A stretch of DNA of 64,000 nt from assembly GCF_003111645.1 (NCBI RefSeq), contig NZ_CP022187.1, forward strand, positions 3,286,001-3,350,000, in the 5' to 3' direction. Positions 54,386-64,000 of this stretch are shown piece after piece. The stretch comes from Parazoarcus communis (GTDB lineage Bacteria > Pseudomonadota > Gammaproteobacteria > Burkholderiales > Rhodocyclaceae). The stretch's first letter is position 1. Each line of letters opens with the position of its first letter. The position numbers were made by a program, and so were the translations under genes. Below the pieces are notes generated by a model, which saw only the letters and a program-made list of their open reading frames with translations, was not told the origin of the DNA and made no database searches.

Positions 54386-55210
54386 TTACGCGCTTGGAGA
54401 CAGTCCGGTGCCGATTTCCGCTGCGACGGTCGAGGTTTCGCCAAGTGCGACAGGCGCGCCGAGATGGAAGGCCTGCAAGGTGCCGGGGGGGATGGACTGC
54501 CAGGTTTCGTTGTCGGTCAGCGGCGTGGTGGCGATGACCGCCACGCGGTCGTCGGGCGTGGTGACCTCGTTGAAGTCGACGGCGAGGTCTTCATCAGACA
54601 GGTGGGCCACCGGAAACGGCGACTGCCGTATGACGTAGACCAGGCGCGAAGAACTGTGTGCAAAGAGGTAGTCGCCGTCGGAGAGCAGGAAGTTGAATTC
54701 GCCATGGCGCCCGATCTCGATGGAGATCGTCCTCAGTGCCGCATGCAGCTCGTGCGGTGAGGGCGCAGCATCGGGAAAGCGCTGCGCCAGTGCATCCAGG
54801 ATGTGGCAGAACGCATGCTCGGAGTCGGTAGAGCCCACTGGCAGGAAGCGTCCCGAGAGAGATGGCTGGTAGCCGCACAGGTTGCCGTTGTGGGCAAAAA
54901 TCCAGTATCGCCCCCATAGTTCACGCTGGAAGGGGTGGGTGTTCTCCAGGTGAATCTGTCCCTGGGTTGCCTTGCGGATGTGGGCGATGACATTGAGCGA
55001 GCGGATCGGGTAGCGCCGCACCAGTTCGGCGACCGGAGAGTCGGCGCTGGCGCAGGGCTCGAGAAAGACGCGCGCGCCACGCCCCTCGAAGAATGCAATC
55101 CCCCAGCCGTCACGATGGTGGTCGGTCAGCCCGCCACGGGCGCGGAAGCCCGCGAAGGAAAAACAGATGTCGGTCGGTACATTGCAGTTCATTCCGAGCA
55201 GCTGGCACAT
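54386..55210 (-). CDS. Class II glutamine amidotransferase (YafJ-like)
   Basis: A 274-residue Ntn-type glutamine amidotransferase. Cys2 after Met removal is the nucleophile (MCQLLGMN), with DGWGIAFFEGRG, HIRKATQG and FAHNGNLCGY as the glutaminase signatures. No synthase domain is attached, so the acceptor of the ammonia is unknown; E. coli YafJ is also uncharacterised. It lies 66 bases from the sulfur transporter gene on the same strand and could be co-transcribed. The length fits the YafJ group. Confidence 0.9.
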   Translation of the reverse strand: MCQLLGMNCNVPTDICFSFAGFRARGGLTDHHRDGWGIAFFEGRGARVFLEPCASADSPVAELVRRYPIRSLNVIAHIRKATQGQIHLENTHPFQRELWGRYWIFAHNGNLCGYQPSLSGRFLPVGSTDSEHAFCHILDALAQRFPDAAPSPHELHAALRTISIEIGRHGEFNFLLSDGDYLFAHSSSRLVYVIRQSPFPVAHLSDEDLAVDFNEVTTPDDRVAVIATTPLTDNETWQSIPPGTLQAFHLGAPVALGETSTVAAEIGTGLSPSA

Positions 55211-55276
55211 GGGGAGGCATTTCCTGCTTTCTTTGTATGCCTCCGATTATAGCGTTGCGCTGCCCGGGGCGCCGTT

Positions 55277-56365
55277 TCAGGGGCTGACGGCGGCAGCCGG
55301 CAGGGGGTGGGGCGCGAGCTTGCGGTCGATCACCCAGTCGGTCAGGCTGGCGCCGGCCCACATCCCCGACAGGGTCACCCAGGCGGTTACCGCAAACACC
55401 GATGCGCCCGAGATCCCGGCACCCACTGCACAGCCGCCGGCCAGCATGCCGCCAAAGCCCATCAGCAGGGCGCCGACGATGTAGCGGCGCATCGCGTGTC
55501 CGCCCTGAAAGCCCTCGAGCTTGAGCTCGCGGCTCAGCAGGGCGGCAAGAAAGGAGCCGAGGAATACGCCCGGCACCATGCCGAGGTCGAAGTCGAGCAG
55601 TCTGCCTGGCGGCGACAGCACCAGCATCAGCACGTCGGCCGAGGGGCCGGTGAAGGACAGGCTCTTGATCGGGGTCGGATCGAAGGTGCGCGAAGACATC
55701 TCGTAGGTGAACCACCACGCGAGCGCCACCATCACGCCGGCGCCGAGGCCGCCCGCCCAGGCCCAGCCGGTGATGCGGTGGCGGCTGGCAAACCAGGCGC
55801 CTGCGAGCAACCACAACAGACCGAAGGCGAAACCGCCGCCGTGCCCGATGCCGACGTAAGCGAGCAGGTCGCGGGCGTTGCCGCCATCAATCGTCCACCA
55901 CGTACCGATGGTTTCGCGCAGGGGTGAGAGGATGCCTGTCATCGACGCCTGTGCGGTGACCGCGAAGATCAGGCCGGAGAGCAGTGCGCGCAGGTTGCCA
56001 TTTGCCGCCAGCACCAGCAGGCGGCTGGAGCAGCCACGGGCGAGGATCATGCCGGTACCGAACATCAGGCCGCCGATCAGCGCCCCCGACAGGCTGCCCT
56101 GGCTCGCGAGCTGGCGGACGTTGGCGGTATCGAAGCGTCCGGTGAGATGCAGCAGTTGCGTGACGATGATCGCGGCGGAGAAGGCCAGCAGCCAGACCGA
56201 GAGCTTGGCGCCGAGCTGTCCGCGCGCCACCTCGACCACGGCCGCGCGCAGGCAGAAACGTGAGCGTTGGGCGAAGGCGCCGAAAAGGGCGCCGATCAGC
56301 AGCCCGCCGAGCGCAAGGCTGCGATCTTCGCCCAGCCATTCGATGATGTCTGTCAGGTCCGGCAT
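55277..56365 (-). CDS. YeeE/YedE family sulfur transporter (TsuA-like)
   Basis: A 362-residue inner-membrane protein with about ten hydrophobic helices in two repeats. The key Cys motifs are RSRFCLRAA near the first helix, ARGCSSRLL and GGCAVGAG, matching the three cysteines lining the thiosulfate path in TsuA. It should take up thiosulfate or sulfide-type species. The ATG at 56365 has GGAG at good distance; longer in-frame starts exist at 56377 and 56401. No TusA/rhodanese gene is attached, unlike many YeeE loci. Confidence 0.85.
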   Translation of the reverse strand: MPDLTDIIEWLGEDRSLALGGLLIGALFGAFAQRSRFCLRAAVVEVARGQLGAKLSVWLLAFSAAIIVTQLLHLTGRFDTANVRQLASQGSLSGALIGGLMFGTGMILARGCSSRLLVLAANGNLRALLSGLIFAVTAQASMTGILSPLRETIGTWWTIDGGNARDLLAYVGIGHGGGFAFGLLWLLAGAWFASRHRITGWAWAGGLGAGVMVALAWWFTYEMSSRTFDPTPIKSLSFTGPSADVLMLVLSPPGRLLDFDLGMVPGVFLGSFLAALLSRELKLEGFQGGHAMRRYIVGALLMGFGGMLAGGCAVGAGISGASVFAVTAWVTLSGMWAGASLTDWVIDRKLAPHPLPAAAVSP

Positions 56366-56531
56366 GATTGTCTCCATCACGCAGCGTCCGGCTTTGTTCA
56401 ACCGGTATCGTCAGTATTGAAGCATATAAGAATGTACCGAATGAAAGGGGTGTGCATTGACGTTCCTCAACCCGTGAGTGGTCGTCTGTTGCGCAGCCGG
56501 ACAGACCTGTTGCCGCAGCGCGGCGGGGGCG

Positions 56532-57050
56532 TCAGCGTACGTGCGGCATGTTCTTCATCAGTTCCTCGACGTTGATGCCGTTCATGCCCTGCATCATGAC
56601 GTCGCCAGGCTTCTGTCCCTGCCTGCAGGCGCCCAGCCAGCGCGCATCCTGCTTCATCGTCATGGACTTCATGCCTTGCAGTGGCGGCGCATAGGTGCTG
56701 CGAATCTCGCCACTGTAGCGGTTCACGAAATCGCCCGAGAACACGCCCTCTATCGTTGCGGTGCTGCCCTCGACCTTGCACACCGCCTTGAACAGGATGC
56801 GGTCGCCGTCGCGGCGGTAGGACTTCTGTGCGCACTCGCCCCTGTCCTGCTGTGCGATGAGGTCGTCGGTCTGGGGGCCGACACACATGTTGAAGGTCTG
56901 TCCGATGCCGCCCATCTCTGCCATCGAGGTCTTCATCTCCCACAGGCCGGGCTTTCGTTTCGGCATGTCTGCCGGCATTTCGGCAAGGCTGGTGCCGATC
57001 CATGTGGTGCTCAGCACAAAGGTGAGGAGAAGGGATGACGAGGTGCGCAT
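56532..57050 (-). CDS. DUF3617 periplasmic protein
   Basis: A 172-residue exported protein. A signal peptide (residues 1-23, SLLLTFVLSTTWIGTSLA) is followed by KPGLWEMKTSM, the start of a DUF3617 domain, and a segment with four Cys (MCVGPQ, GECAQ, AVCKVEG, GACRQG) that may form two disulfides. The function of the family is unknown. It ends with PHVR. ATG 57050 is used because it opens the signal peptide and follows GAGG. It is separate from the gat operon upstream. Confidence 0.82.
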   Translation of the reverse strand: MRTSSSLLLTFVLSTTWIGTSLAEMPADMPKRKPGLWEMKTSMAEMGGIGQTFNMCVGPQTDDLIAQQDRGECAQKSYRRDGDRILFKAVCKVEGSTATIEGVFSGDFVNRYSGEIRSTYAPPLQGMKSMTMKQDARWLGACRQGQKPGDVMMQGMNGINVEELMKNMPHVR

Positions 57051-57192
57051 GAGGTCGGCTCCGCTGCTTGGTGACATCCCTGAAGCATAGTCAGCCCCGC
57101 AGCGAAAGGGAATCCGGCTGCCGGGCTGGGGTGAAACAGCGTGTACCGGTCGGGCGCGTCTGGCCGCGGATACATGCCCCGCCAAAGAAAAA

Positions 57193-57221
57193 CGCCCGGC
57201 TGCCATCATGGCAACCGGGCG
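57193..57221 (-). terminator. Intrinsic terminator of the gat operon
   Basis: On the minus strand, CGCCCGG, TGCCAT, one base, ATGGCA, CCGGGCG forms a 13-bp stem with one mismatch, followed by TTTTTCTTT. It lies 24 bases after the gatB stop and should end the gatCAB transcript. Confidence 0.9.
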
Positions 57222-57244
57222 TCTCAGGCATCAGTGCAGCGGGA

Positions 57245-58717
57245 TCAGCCGGCGAGCTTCTTGCGCAGCAAGTCGTTGACCTGGGCCGGGCTGGCCTTGC
57301 CCTTGCTGGCCTTCATCACCTGGCCGACCAGGGCGTTGAAGGCCTTCTCCTTGCCCGCGCGGAACTCCTCGACCGATTTCTGGTTGGCCGCCAGCACCTC
57401 GTCGATCATGGCTTCGATCGCGCCGCTGTCTGTGACCTGCTTCAGGCCCTGCTTGTCGATGACTTCGTCAGCGCTCGCGCCCTCACCATTCCACAGTGCT
57501 TCAAACACCTTGCGTGCGATGGCATTGGAGATGGTGTTGTCGGCGATGCGCGACACCAGCCCGGCGAGCTGGGCGGGCGCAACCGGGGAGGCTGCGATGT
57601 CGAGGTCGGCCTTGTTCAGGCGCGCGGCGAGCTCGCCCATGATCCAGTTGGCGCACAGCTTGGCCACCTGGGCGGCGTTGGCGCTGCCTGCCGCGTCCAT
57701 CGCGGCCTGGAAATAGGCCGCGATTTCCTTGGAGGCGGTCAGCGCCGCAGCGTCGTAGGCGGACAGGCCGAGTTCGGCGATGAAGCGGTCCTTCATCGCC
57801 ACCGGGAGTTCGGGCATTTCACTGCGCACGCGGTCGATCCAGACTTCGTCGATCACCAGCGGCAGCAGGTCGGGATCGGGGAAGTAGCGGTAGTCGTGCG
57901 CATCTTCCTTGGAGCGCATCATGCGTGTCTCGCCGGTGTCCGGGTCGAACAGCACGGTGGCCTGCTGGATGGTGCCGCCGTCCTCGATGGTGTCGATCTG
58001 CCACTGCACCTCGTAGTCGATGGCCTGCTGCAGGAAGCGGAAGGAGTTCAGGTTCTTGATCTCGCGCCGGGTGCCGAACTGTTCGGCGCCCCACTTGCGC
58101 ACCGAGACGTTGGCGTCGCAGCGGAAGGAGCCTTCCTGCATGTTGCCGTCGCAGATATCGATCCAGCGCACCAGCGCGTGCAGGGCGCGGGCATAGGCCA
58201 CGGCCTCGGCCGACGAGCGCATGTCGGGTTCGGAGACGATTTCGAGCAGCGGCGTGCCTGCGCGGTTGAGGTCGATGCCGCTCATGCCGTGGAAGTCTTC
58301 GTGCAGGCTCTTGCCGGCGTCTTCCTCGAGGTGGGCGCGGGTCAGCTGCACGGTCTTCTCGTAGGCGGATTCACCCTCGCCGACGCGGATGCTGATGGTG
58401 CCGCCCTGCACCACCGGCAGCTCGAACTGGCTGATCTGGTAGCCCTTGGGGAGGTCGGGGTAGAAGTAGTTCTTGCGCGCGAACACGCTCTTGGGCGCGA
58501 TGTGCGAGCCGAGCGCGAGGCCGAGCCGGATCGCGCGTTCAACCGCGCCGCGGTTGAGCACCGGCAGCACGCCCGGCAGGGCGATATCCACTGCGCTGGC
58601 CTGCACATTGGGTTCGGCGCCGAAGGCGGTGCTGGTGCCGGAAAATATCTTGGAAGCGGTGTTGAGCTGGGCGTGAACTTCCAGGCCAATGACGACTTCC
58701 CAATCCGATCTGCTCAT
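57245..58717 (-). CDS. gatB: Aspartyl/glutamyl-tRNA amidotransferase subunit B
   Basis: A 490-residue kinase-like subunit that phosphorylates Glu-/Asp-tRNA for amidation by GatA. It opens [22 protein letters not shown]; LDFDTGETRxxR-type and [19 protein letters not shown] motifs are present, and the C-terminal YqeY-like tRNA-binding domain ends [14 protein letters not shown]. Standard length. It is the last gene of the operon, 24 bases after the lipoprotein gene and followed by a terminator. Genomes with gatCAB usually lack direct Gln- or Asn-tRNA charging in at least one case. Confidence 0.97.
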   Translation of the reverse strand: MSRSDWEVVIGLEVHAQLNTASKIFSGTSTAFGAEPNVQASAVDIALPGVLPVLNRGAVERAIRLGLALGSHIAPKSVFARKNYFYPDLPKGYQISQFELPVVQGGTISIRVGEGESAYEKTVQLTRAHLEEDAGKSLHEDFHGMSGIDLNRAGTPLLEIVSEPDMRSSAEAVAYARALHALVRWIDICDGNMQEGSFRCDANVSVRKWGAEQFGTRREIKNLNSFRFLQQAIDYEVQWQIDTIEDGGTIQQATVLFDPDTGETRMMRSKEDAHDYRYFPDPDLLPLVIDEVWIDRVRSEMPELPVAMKDRFIAELGLSAYDAAALTASKEIAAYFQAAMDAAGSANAAQVAKLCANWIMGELAARLNKADLDIAASPVAPAQLAGLVSRIADNTISNAIARKVFEALWNGEGASADEVIDKQGLKQVTDSGAIEAMIDEVLAANQKSVEEFRAGKEKAFNALVGQVMKASKGKASPAQVNDLLRKKLAG

Positions 58718-58741
58718 GTCTGTATCCGTTATTGCTGGCGG

Positions 58742-59233
58742 TCAGTTGCAGAGACCGCTCGGCCGATCCACCAGGATGGGCCATACGTAATCAAAGGTGT
58801 TGCGATCGCAGCGGCTGGCGCACTGGGCGAAGGCGACGGTGACCTGGTCGCCCTGTTCCCACATGCGCACAACGCAGCCATCGCTGGCCCGCAGTTCGAC
58901 GTGGGGCTCCTTGCGTACCTGCTCGAAGTCGGCGAGATCAAAGTGGCAGCTGCCACGCTTGGGGACGCTGACCGAGGCCTTGAAGCGGCTGACTTCGGAG
59001 TAGCTGACGTCAAGCAGCGCACTTCCGCTGTATCCGACCTCGTCCTTGAAGCGGCAGTCGGCCTGGACGTTTAGCGGGCGGATCGGCATCGGCTTGAGCC
59101 GGCCGCCGGCCTCGGACGGGCGCTCCATGACGGTACCGGTATCCTGCTGGTAGACCGTCGGGGTGGCGCAGGCGGCCATCAGCACCGTGGCTGCAAGCGG
59201 CGTGAGGTAGCGGGAAAGCAGGCGGTGGATCAT
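58742..59233 (-). CDS. Lipoprotein within the gatCAB operon
   Basis: A 163-residue lipoprotein. The signal peptide ends at lipobox LMAAC (C20), as MIHRLLSRYLTPLAATVLMAAC. The mature part has six further Cys and no domain I recognise (KDEVGYSGSALLDVSYSEVSRFKA; CHFDLADFEQVRKEPHVELRA). It probably sits in the outer or inner membrane of the cell envelope. It lies between gatA (8 bases) and gatB (24 bases), so it is co-transcribed with the tRNA amidotransferase; any functional link is unclear. ATG 59233 is used. Confidence 0.72.
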   Translation of the reverse strand: MIHRLLSRYLTPLAATVLMAACATPTVYQQDTGTVMERPSEAGGRLKPMPIRPLNVQADCRFKDEVGYSGSALLDVSYSEVSRFKASVSVPKRGSCHFDLADFEQVRKEPHVELRASDGCVVRMWEQGDQVTVAFAQCASRCDRNTFDYVWPILVDRPSGLCN

Positions 59234-59240
59234 TGCGTTC

Positions 59241-60713
59241 TCACAGAACATCGGCGGGGCGCTGAAGATGCCAGTCGGTCGCCTGCTGGTACTGGTGGGC
59301 GGTCGCGAGCAGCTTGCCTTCGGCAAAATAATTGCCGATCAGCTGCATGCCCACGGGCAGCGAGCCGGCGCCAAAACCGCAGGGGTGGGACAGGCCGGGC
59401 AGGCCGGCGAGGTTCACCGCAATGGTGTAGATGTCGGCGAGGTACATCTGCACCGGATCGTCGCCCATCGCGCCCAGCGCCCACGCGGTGGTCGGGCTGG
59501 TGGGGCCGGCGATGACGTCGCATTCGCTCAGCGCCTTGCGGAAATCCTCGGCGATCAGGCGGCGCAGCTTCTGCGCCTGCAGGTAATAGGCGTCGTAGTA
59601 GCCGTGTGAGAGCACATAGGTGCCGACCAGGATGCGGCGCTTGACCTCGGCCCCGAAGCCTTCGGCGCGGCTCTTGCAGTACATGTCGTTGAGGTCGCCG
59701 TACTCGGCGGCACGATGACCGAAACGCACGCCGTCGAAGCGGCTCAGGTTGCTCGAGGCTTCGGCGGGCGCAATCACGTAATAGGCCGGGATGGCCAGCT
59801 TGGCGTTGGGCAGGCTGACCTCGACCGTGGTGGCGCCGAGTGCGCGGTATTGCTCGATGGCGGCGTCGATGGCGGCGCGTACTTCGTCGCTCATGCCGTC
59901 GGCGAAAAACTCGCGCGGCAGGCCGATGCGCAGGCCGGCAAGCGGCTTGTCCGAGCTGGCAGGCACAAGCGCGTCAGCGTAGTTCTCGGCCGGGCGGTCG
60001 AGGCTGGTTGAGTCGCGCGCATCGAAGCCGGTCATGGCCGACAGCAGCAGCGCACAGTCTTCGGCCGAGGCGCCGAATGCGCCGCCCTGGTCGAGGGACG
60101 AAGCGTAGGCGATCATGCCGTACCGGCTGACCGTGCCGTAAGTCGGCTTGATGCCGGTGACGCCGGTGAACGCGGCCGGCTGGCGCACCGAGCCACCGGT
60201 GTCGGTACCGGTCGCGATCGGTACCAGGCGCGCTGCGACCGCTGCGGCCGAGCCACCGGACGAGCCGCCGGGCACATGGCCGGGGTTCCACGGGTTGCGC
60301 GCCGGGCCGAAATGCGAGTTCTCGTTGGAGGAGCCCATTGCGAACTCGTCCATGTTGGTCTTGCCCAGGCTGACGGCGCCGGCGTTCTTCAGCAGCGACA
60401 CGACGTGCGCGTCGTAGGGGCTGACGAAGTTTGAGAGCATCTTCGAGCCGCAGGTCGTGAGCACGCCCTCGGTGCAGAACACGTCCTTGTGGGCGAGCGG
60501 GATGCCCGTCAGGGGGCCGGCCTCGCCGCGGGCGATGCGCGCGTCGGCGGCACTGGCGGCGGCCAGCGCACCCTCACGGTCGATGGTGATGAAGGCGTTC
60601 AGCGTCGGATTGCGGGCCTCGATGCGGTCGAGGAAGAGCCCGGCGAGCTCGACGCTGGAAATCTGCTTGTCGTCCAGCGCGCTGCGCAGGGCGGAGAGTG
60701 ACGCATTGATCAT
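59241..60713 (-). CDS. gatA: Aspartyl/glutamyl-tRNA amidotransferase subunit A
   Basis: A 490-residue amidase. The Ser-cisSer-Lys triad is K76 in AHKDVF, S151 in [13 protein letters not shown] and S175 in [11 protein letters not shown]. It releases ammonia from Gln or Asn, which is used to amidate the tRNA-bound acid. ATG 60713 ([17 protein letters not shown]) is used; 13 residues of the longer in-frame frame are not conserved-looking. It is between gatC and the lipoprotein gene. Confidence 0.97.
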   Translation of the reverse strand: MINASLSALRSALDDKQISSVELAGLFLDRIEARNPTLNAFITIDREGALAAASAADARIARGEAGPLTGIPLAHKDVFCTEGVLTTCGSKMLSNFVSPYDAHVVSLLKNAGAVSLGKTNMDEFAMGSSNENSHFGPARNPWNPGHVPGGSSGGSAAAVAARLVPIATGTDTGGSVRQPAAFTGVTGIKPTYGTVSRYGMIAYASSLDQGGAFGASAEDCALLLSAMTGFDARDSTSLDRPAENYADALVPASSDKPLAGLRIGLPREFFADGMSDEVRAAIDAAIEQYRALGATTVEVSLPNAKLAIPAYYVIAPAEASSNLSRFDGVRFGHRAAEYGDLNDMYCKSRAEGFGAEVKRRILVGTYVLSHGYYDAYYLQAQKLRRLIAEDFRKALSECDVIAGPTSPTTAWALGAMGDDPVQMYLADIYTIAVNLAGLPGLSHPCGFGAGSLPVGMQLIGNYFAEGKLLATAHQYQQATDWHLQRPADVL

Positions 60714-60792
60714 GTCGTGGCTGCTTGCTGATAGGATGGCCACGGGATGCACCCTGCACGCACGTGATGCGCGGCGGGCGCCCCGTGAAGGT

Positions 60793-61080
60793 TCATTCGA
60801 TGACTTTGGGCACCAGGTAGAGCCCGGCCTCGGTCTGCGGAGCGACGGCCTGGAAGGCGGCGCGGCGATCGGATTCGGTCACGGCGTCGTCGCGCAGTCG
60901 GGTGGCGAGTTCCTGCGGATGGCTCATGGGCTCGATGCCGGTGGTGTCAACGGCCTGCATCTGCTCGATCAGGCCGAAAATGCCATCGAGCTTCGTGCGG
61001 GTGGCATCGATCTCGGTTTCGGAAATCGCAAGACGGGCTAGACGGGCGATGCGCCCGACCTGTTCATTGGTAAGCGACAT
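60793..61080 (-). CDS. gatC: Aspartyl/glutamyl-tRNA amidotransferase subunit C
   Basis: A 95-residue subunit that holds GatA and GatB together. [63 protein letters not shown] matches GatC closely. First gene of the operon, divergent from mreB; its promoter must lie in the 114-base gap to the mreB ATG. Standard length. Confidence 0.95.
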   Translation of the reverse strand: MSLTNEQVGRIARLARLAISETEIDATRTKLDGIFGLIEQMQAVDTTGIEPMSHPQELATRLRDDAVTESDRRAAFQAVAPQTEAGLYLVPKVIE

Positions 61081-61128
61081 GAAGTAACAAAACCTGCTGA
61101 ATCCACAAAGGTTTGTAGGTTATCATAA

Positions 61129-62238
<1,110 letters not shown>

Positions 62239-62293
62239 CCTGCAGGGCCCGGCGATGCTGTCGCCGGGCCCTTGCTGAACCAGGACGTTCCGG

Positions 62294-63193
62294 ATGACCT
62301 TCGCCGGCCATCAACCGCCCCCTATCTTCAATCGTGGACCGGCACCGCTGGTTCGCCTGCTGCTGTTCGTCTCGCTGTGCCTGATGATCCTGGTGGCCGA
62401 TCTGCGCTTTCGTTATCTCGAAGTGCTGCGGCAGGGGCTGTCCGTCGCAACCTACCCCTTGCAGATGGCCGCGGCTACGCCGGCCGACTTCGTGCGCAAC
62501 GCCTCGGTGTATTTTGCGACCCTGGTGCGTGTGCAGCTCGAAAATGCCGAGCTGAGGCGCAAGCAGCTTGGCAGCGGTGAGCGTCTGCTGCGCTTCGAAC
62601 TGCTCGAGCGTGAAAACGCCCAGTTGCGCGGCTTGCTCGAGATGTCCCAGCGCGTGGGCGTGCGCAGCATCGCCGCCGACATCCTGTACGACGCACCGGA
62701 CCCGTTTGCGCGCAAGGTCATTCTCGACCGTGGCGCGCAGCAAGGGGTCGAGGCCGGCCTTGCCGTCGTGGACGCTGCCGGCGTGCTCGGTCAGGTGACC
62801 CGTGTGTATCCGATCCAGTCCGAAGTCACCTTGCTGACCGACCGCAACCAGGCGATTCCGGTGCAGGTTCTGCGCAATGGCTTGCGCGGGGTGCTGTTCG
62901 GCATCGGGCAGGGACGGCTCGAAGTGAGGTTCGTGATTGCCACCGCCGACATTCAGGCGGGCGACACGCTGGTGACCTCGGGGCTGGACGGCGTTTTCGT
63001 GCCCGGCCTGCCGGTGGCCGAGGTCGAGTCCGTTGACCGCGAATCCGATGCCTTTGCCCGCATCATGTGCCGCCCGCTGGCCGGCGTCGAACGCAGCGCC
63101 CAGGTGCTGGTGCTCGGGCGTCAGGTGCTGCCGCCGCCGCGGCCGGTCGATAGCGACGCCGTGCCACCCGCTCAGCCCGTGACGGCGCCCTGA
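62294..63193 (+). CDS. mreC: Rod shape-determining protein MreC
   Basis: A 299-residue bitopic membrane protein. A single N-terminal helix (residues 20-37, VRLLLFVSLCLMILVADL) is followed by a coiled coil (residues about 65-110, QLENAELRRKQLGSGERLLRFELLERENAQLRGLL) and a beta-barrel domain (VILDRGAQQGVEAGLAVVDAAGVLGQV). It scaffolds PBP2 and RodA in the periplasm. It starts 56 bases after mreB. The C-terminal tail is Pro-rich. Confidence 0.95.
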   Translation: MTFAGHQPPPIFNRGPAPLVRLLLFVSLCLMILVADLRFRYLEVLRQGLSVATYPLQMAAATPADFVRNASVYFATLVRVQLENAELRRKQLGSGERLLRFELLERENAQLRGLLEMSQRVGVRSIAADILYDAPDPFARKVILDRGAQQGVEAGLAVVDAAGVLGQVTRVYPIQSEVTLLTDRNQAIPVQVLRNGLRGVLFGIGQGRLEVRFVIATADIQAGDTLVTSGLDGVFVPGLPVAEVESVDRESDAFARIMCRPLAGVERSAQVLVLGRQVLPPPRPVDSDAVPPAQPVTAP

Positions 63194-63194
63194 C

Positions 63195-63716
63195 ATGCAA
63201 CCGACCAATCGTTCCAGTCGCATCCTGTTGCCGGTCCGGCTGTGGTTCATCCACTTCAGCCTGCTGATTGCACTCGGCCTGGTCTACGTGCCCACCGGGC
63301 GCCTTCCCGGCGTGCCGGACTGGGTCGCGCTGGTGCTGGCCTTCTGGTGTATCCGCGAGCCGCTGCGCATCGGCATGGGCGCGGGTTTCTTCTTCGGCTT
63401 GCTGGTCGATATCGGGCAGGGCGCGGCAATGGGGCAGCATGCCCTTGCCTATGTGGTGCTCGCCTATCTCGCCAACGGCCTGGCGCGCCGGCTGATGTGG
63501 TTTTCGGCGCTGCAGCAGGCGCTGCATGTGCTGCCGATGCTGCTGCTCACGCAGGCCCTGATGGTGGCGGTACGCCTGATTGCCGGTGCGGAGTTTCCGG
63601 GGTGGTCGTATTTTCTGTCGAGCTTCACCGGCGTATTGCTGTGGTGGCCGCTGATGTATCTGCTCCTGCTGCCGCAGTACCAGCCTGCCGACCGTGACGA
63701 CAACCGGCCCATCTGA
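63195..63716 (+). CDS. mreD: Rod shape-determining protein MreD
   Basis: A 173-residue membrane protein with about five hydrophobic helices, the normal MreD layout (LLPVRLWFIHFSLLIALGLVYVP at the start; HALAYVVLAYLANGLARRLMWF in the middle). It works with MreC in the elongasome. It starts two bases after mreC and overlaps mrdA by TGATG, so all three are translationally linked. The family is weakly conserved; the call rests on topology and position. Confidence 0.93.
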   Translation: MQPTNRSSRILLPVRLWFIHFSLLIALGLVYVPTGRLPGVPDWVALVLAFWCIREPLRIGMGAGFFFGLLVDIGQGAAMGQHALAYVVLAYLANGLARRLMWFSALQQALHVLPMLLLTQALMVAVRLIAGAEFPGWSYFLSSFTGVLLWWPLMYLLLLPQYQPADRDDNRPI

Positions 63717-64000
63717 TGCCCGGTGACATGATTTCATTTCATGCTCCCGAGCAGGATTCATCACGCTTTCGCTGGCGCGTGCTGGTGGCGGGGGTGTTCG
63801 CGCTGGTGTGCTTCCTGCTGCTCGCGTCGCGCTTCTACTACCTGCAGGTGCAGAAGTTCGACTACTTTCATACCCGTGCCGAGGACAATCGCATCGCGCT
63901 GCTGCCGATCGTGCCCAACCGCGGCACCATCGTCGACCGCAACGGGGTCGTGCTGGCGCGCAACTATGCCGCCTATACGCTCGAGATCACGCCGGCACGT
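63716..64000 (+). CDS. mrdA: Penicillin-binding protein 2 (MrdA), 5' part only
   Basis: The first 95 codons of a transpeptidase cut by the window edge. An N-terminal membrane anchor (VAGVFALVCFLLLASRFYYLQVQ, residues about 23-45) is followed by HTRAEDNRIALLPIVPNRGTIVDRNGVVLARNYAAYTLEI, the pedestal domain start of PBP2. The class B transpeptidase domain lies outside. The ATG at 63716 overlaps the mreD stop. PBP2 makes lateral-wall peptidoglycan with RodA, and rodA is expected next. Confidence 0.92.
   Translation, partial: MPGDMISFHAPEQDSSRFRWRVLVAGVFALVCFLLLASRFYYLQVQKFDYFHTRAEDNRIALLPIVPNRGTIVDRNGVVLARNYAAYTLEITPAR

Noticed and set aside
56366-56440. Sulfur-responsive ArsR-type operator before the TsuA-like gene (CATATAAGAATG)
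   Set aside because: Only a partial AT-rich dyad is present and no ArsR regulator gene is adjacent.

Overview
The window is a 64 kb piece of a GC-rich betaproteobacterial chromosome. The gene set and order (mnmG-rsmG-parA-parB, the full atpIBEFHAGDC operon, mreBCD-mrdA, gatCAB, phoBR, ubiE/ubiJ) and the protein sequences suggest Rhodocyclales (Thauera/Azoarcus/Aromatoleum-like). This is inferred from family resemblance only. Most of the sequence is core genome. I see no prophage, insertion sequence, CRISPR array, rRNA or tRNA.

Layout. 1-935: the end of an xdhC gene and a MocA-like cytidylyltransferase, the tail of a molybdenum-hydroxylase maturation operon. 937-6354: a divergent MocR regulator/flavin-binding protein pair around a perfect palindrome, a ceramidase-like membrane protein, a membrane-anchored glutaredoxin, a MOSC protein and a hemerythrin-GGDEF diguanylate cyclase. 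6394-7401: a decayed 2OG-Fe(II) oxygenase and a 56-codon small ORF. 7410-9110: leuA. 9421-19849: a sigma-54 activator and the cluster it probably controls: OsmC-like protein, acyl-CoA-dehydrogenase-fold flavoprotein, rubredoxin/rubredoxin-reductase fusion, Tat-exported NrtA/CmpA-like binding protein, a 36-codon ORF, permease, ATPase, cyanase, an MBL-fold hydrolase and a methyltransferase. 19959-23629: Lrp, MerR plus flavodoxin-fold oxidoreductase, AraC plus DMT exporter. 23752-30753: a three-gene signalling unit made of a double periplasmic-binding protein (DctP fold fused to a leucine-binding-type fold), a hybrid histidine kinase and a REC/HD-GYP phosphodiesterase. 30922-35271: mnmG, rsmG, parA, parB. 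35316-40001 (minus): DUF2339 protein and an LplT-like MFS/PlsC fusion. 40294-47326: ATP synthase operon with a good promoter and an intrinsic terminator. 47362-50039 (minus): ubiJ, Tim44-like, ubiE, DUF971. 50216-52278: phoB-phoR. 52256-57050 (minus): an unrecognised protein, HIT protein, class II amidotransferase, YeeE/TsuA sulfur transporter and a DUF3617 protein. 57193-61080 (minus): gatC-gatA-lipoprotein-gatB with a terminator. 61195-end: mreB, mreC, mreD and the start of mrdA (PBP2).

Most interesting parts. (1) The 11.0-19.8 kb cluster has a textbook enhancer-dependent promoter: an 18-bp palindromic upstream site, a consensus IHF site and a near-perfect -24/-12 element, next to its presumed activator. 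It joins cyanate uptake and cyanase to a redox trio of unknown substrate. The OsmC protein lacks its second redox cysteine and the dehydrogenase-like protein lacks the usual catalytic Glu, which suggests an undescribed oxidative route feeding cyanate or a related compound to cyanase. (2) The double-binding-domain sensor with hybrid kinase and HD-GYP output looks like a two-ligand c-di-GMP signalling system. (3) Several regulatory palindromes (MocR, MerR, parA) are directly visible and testable.
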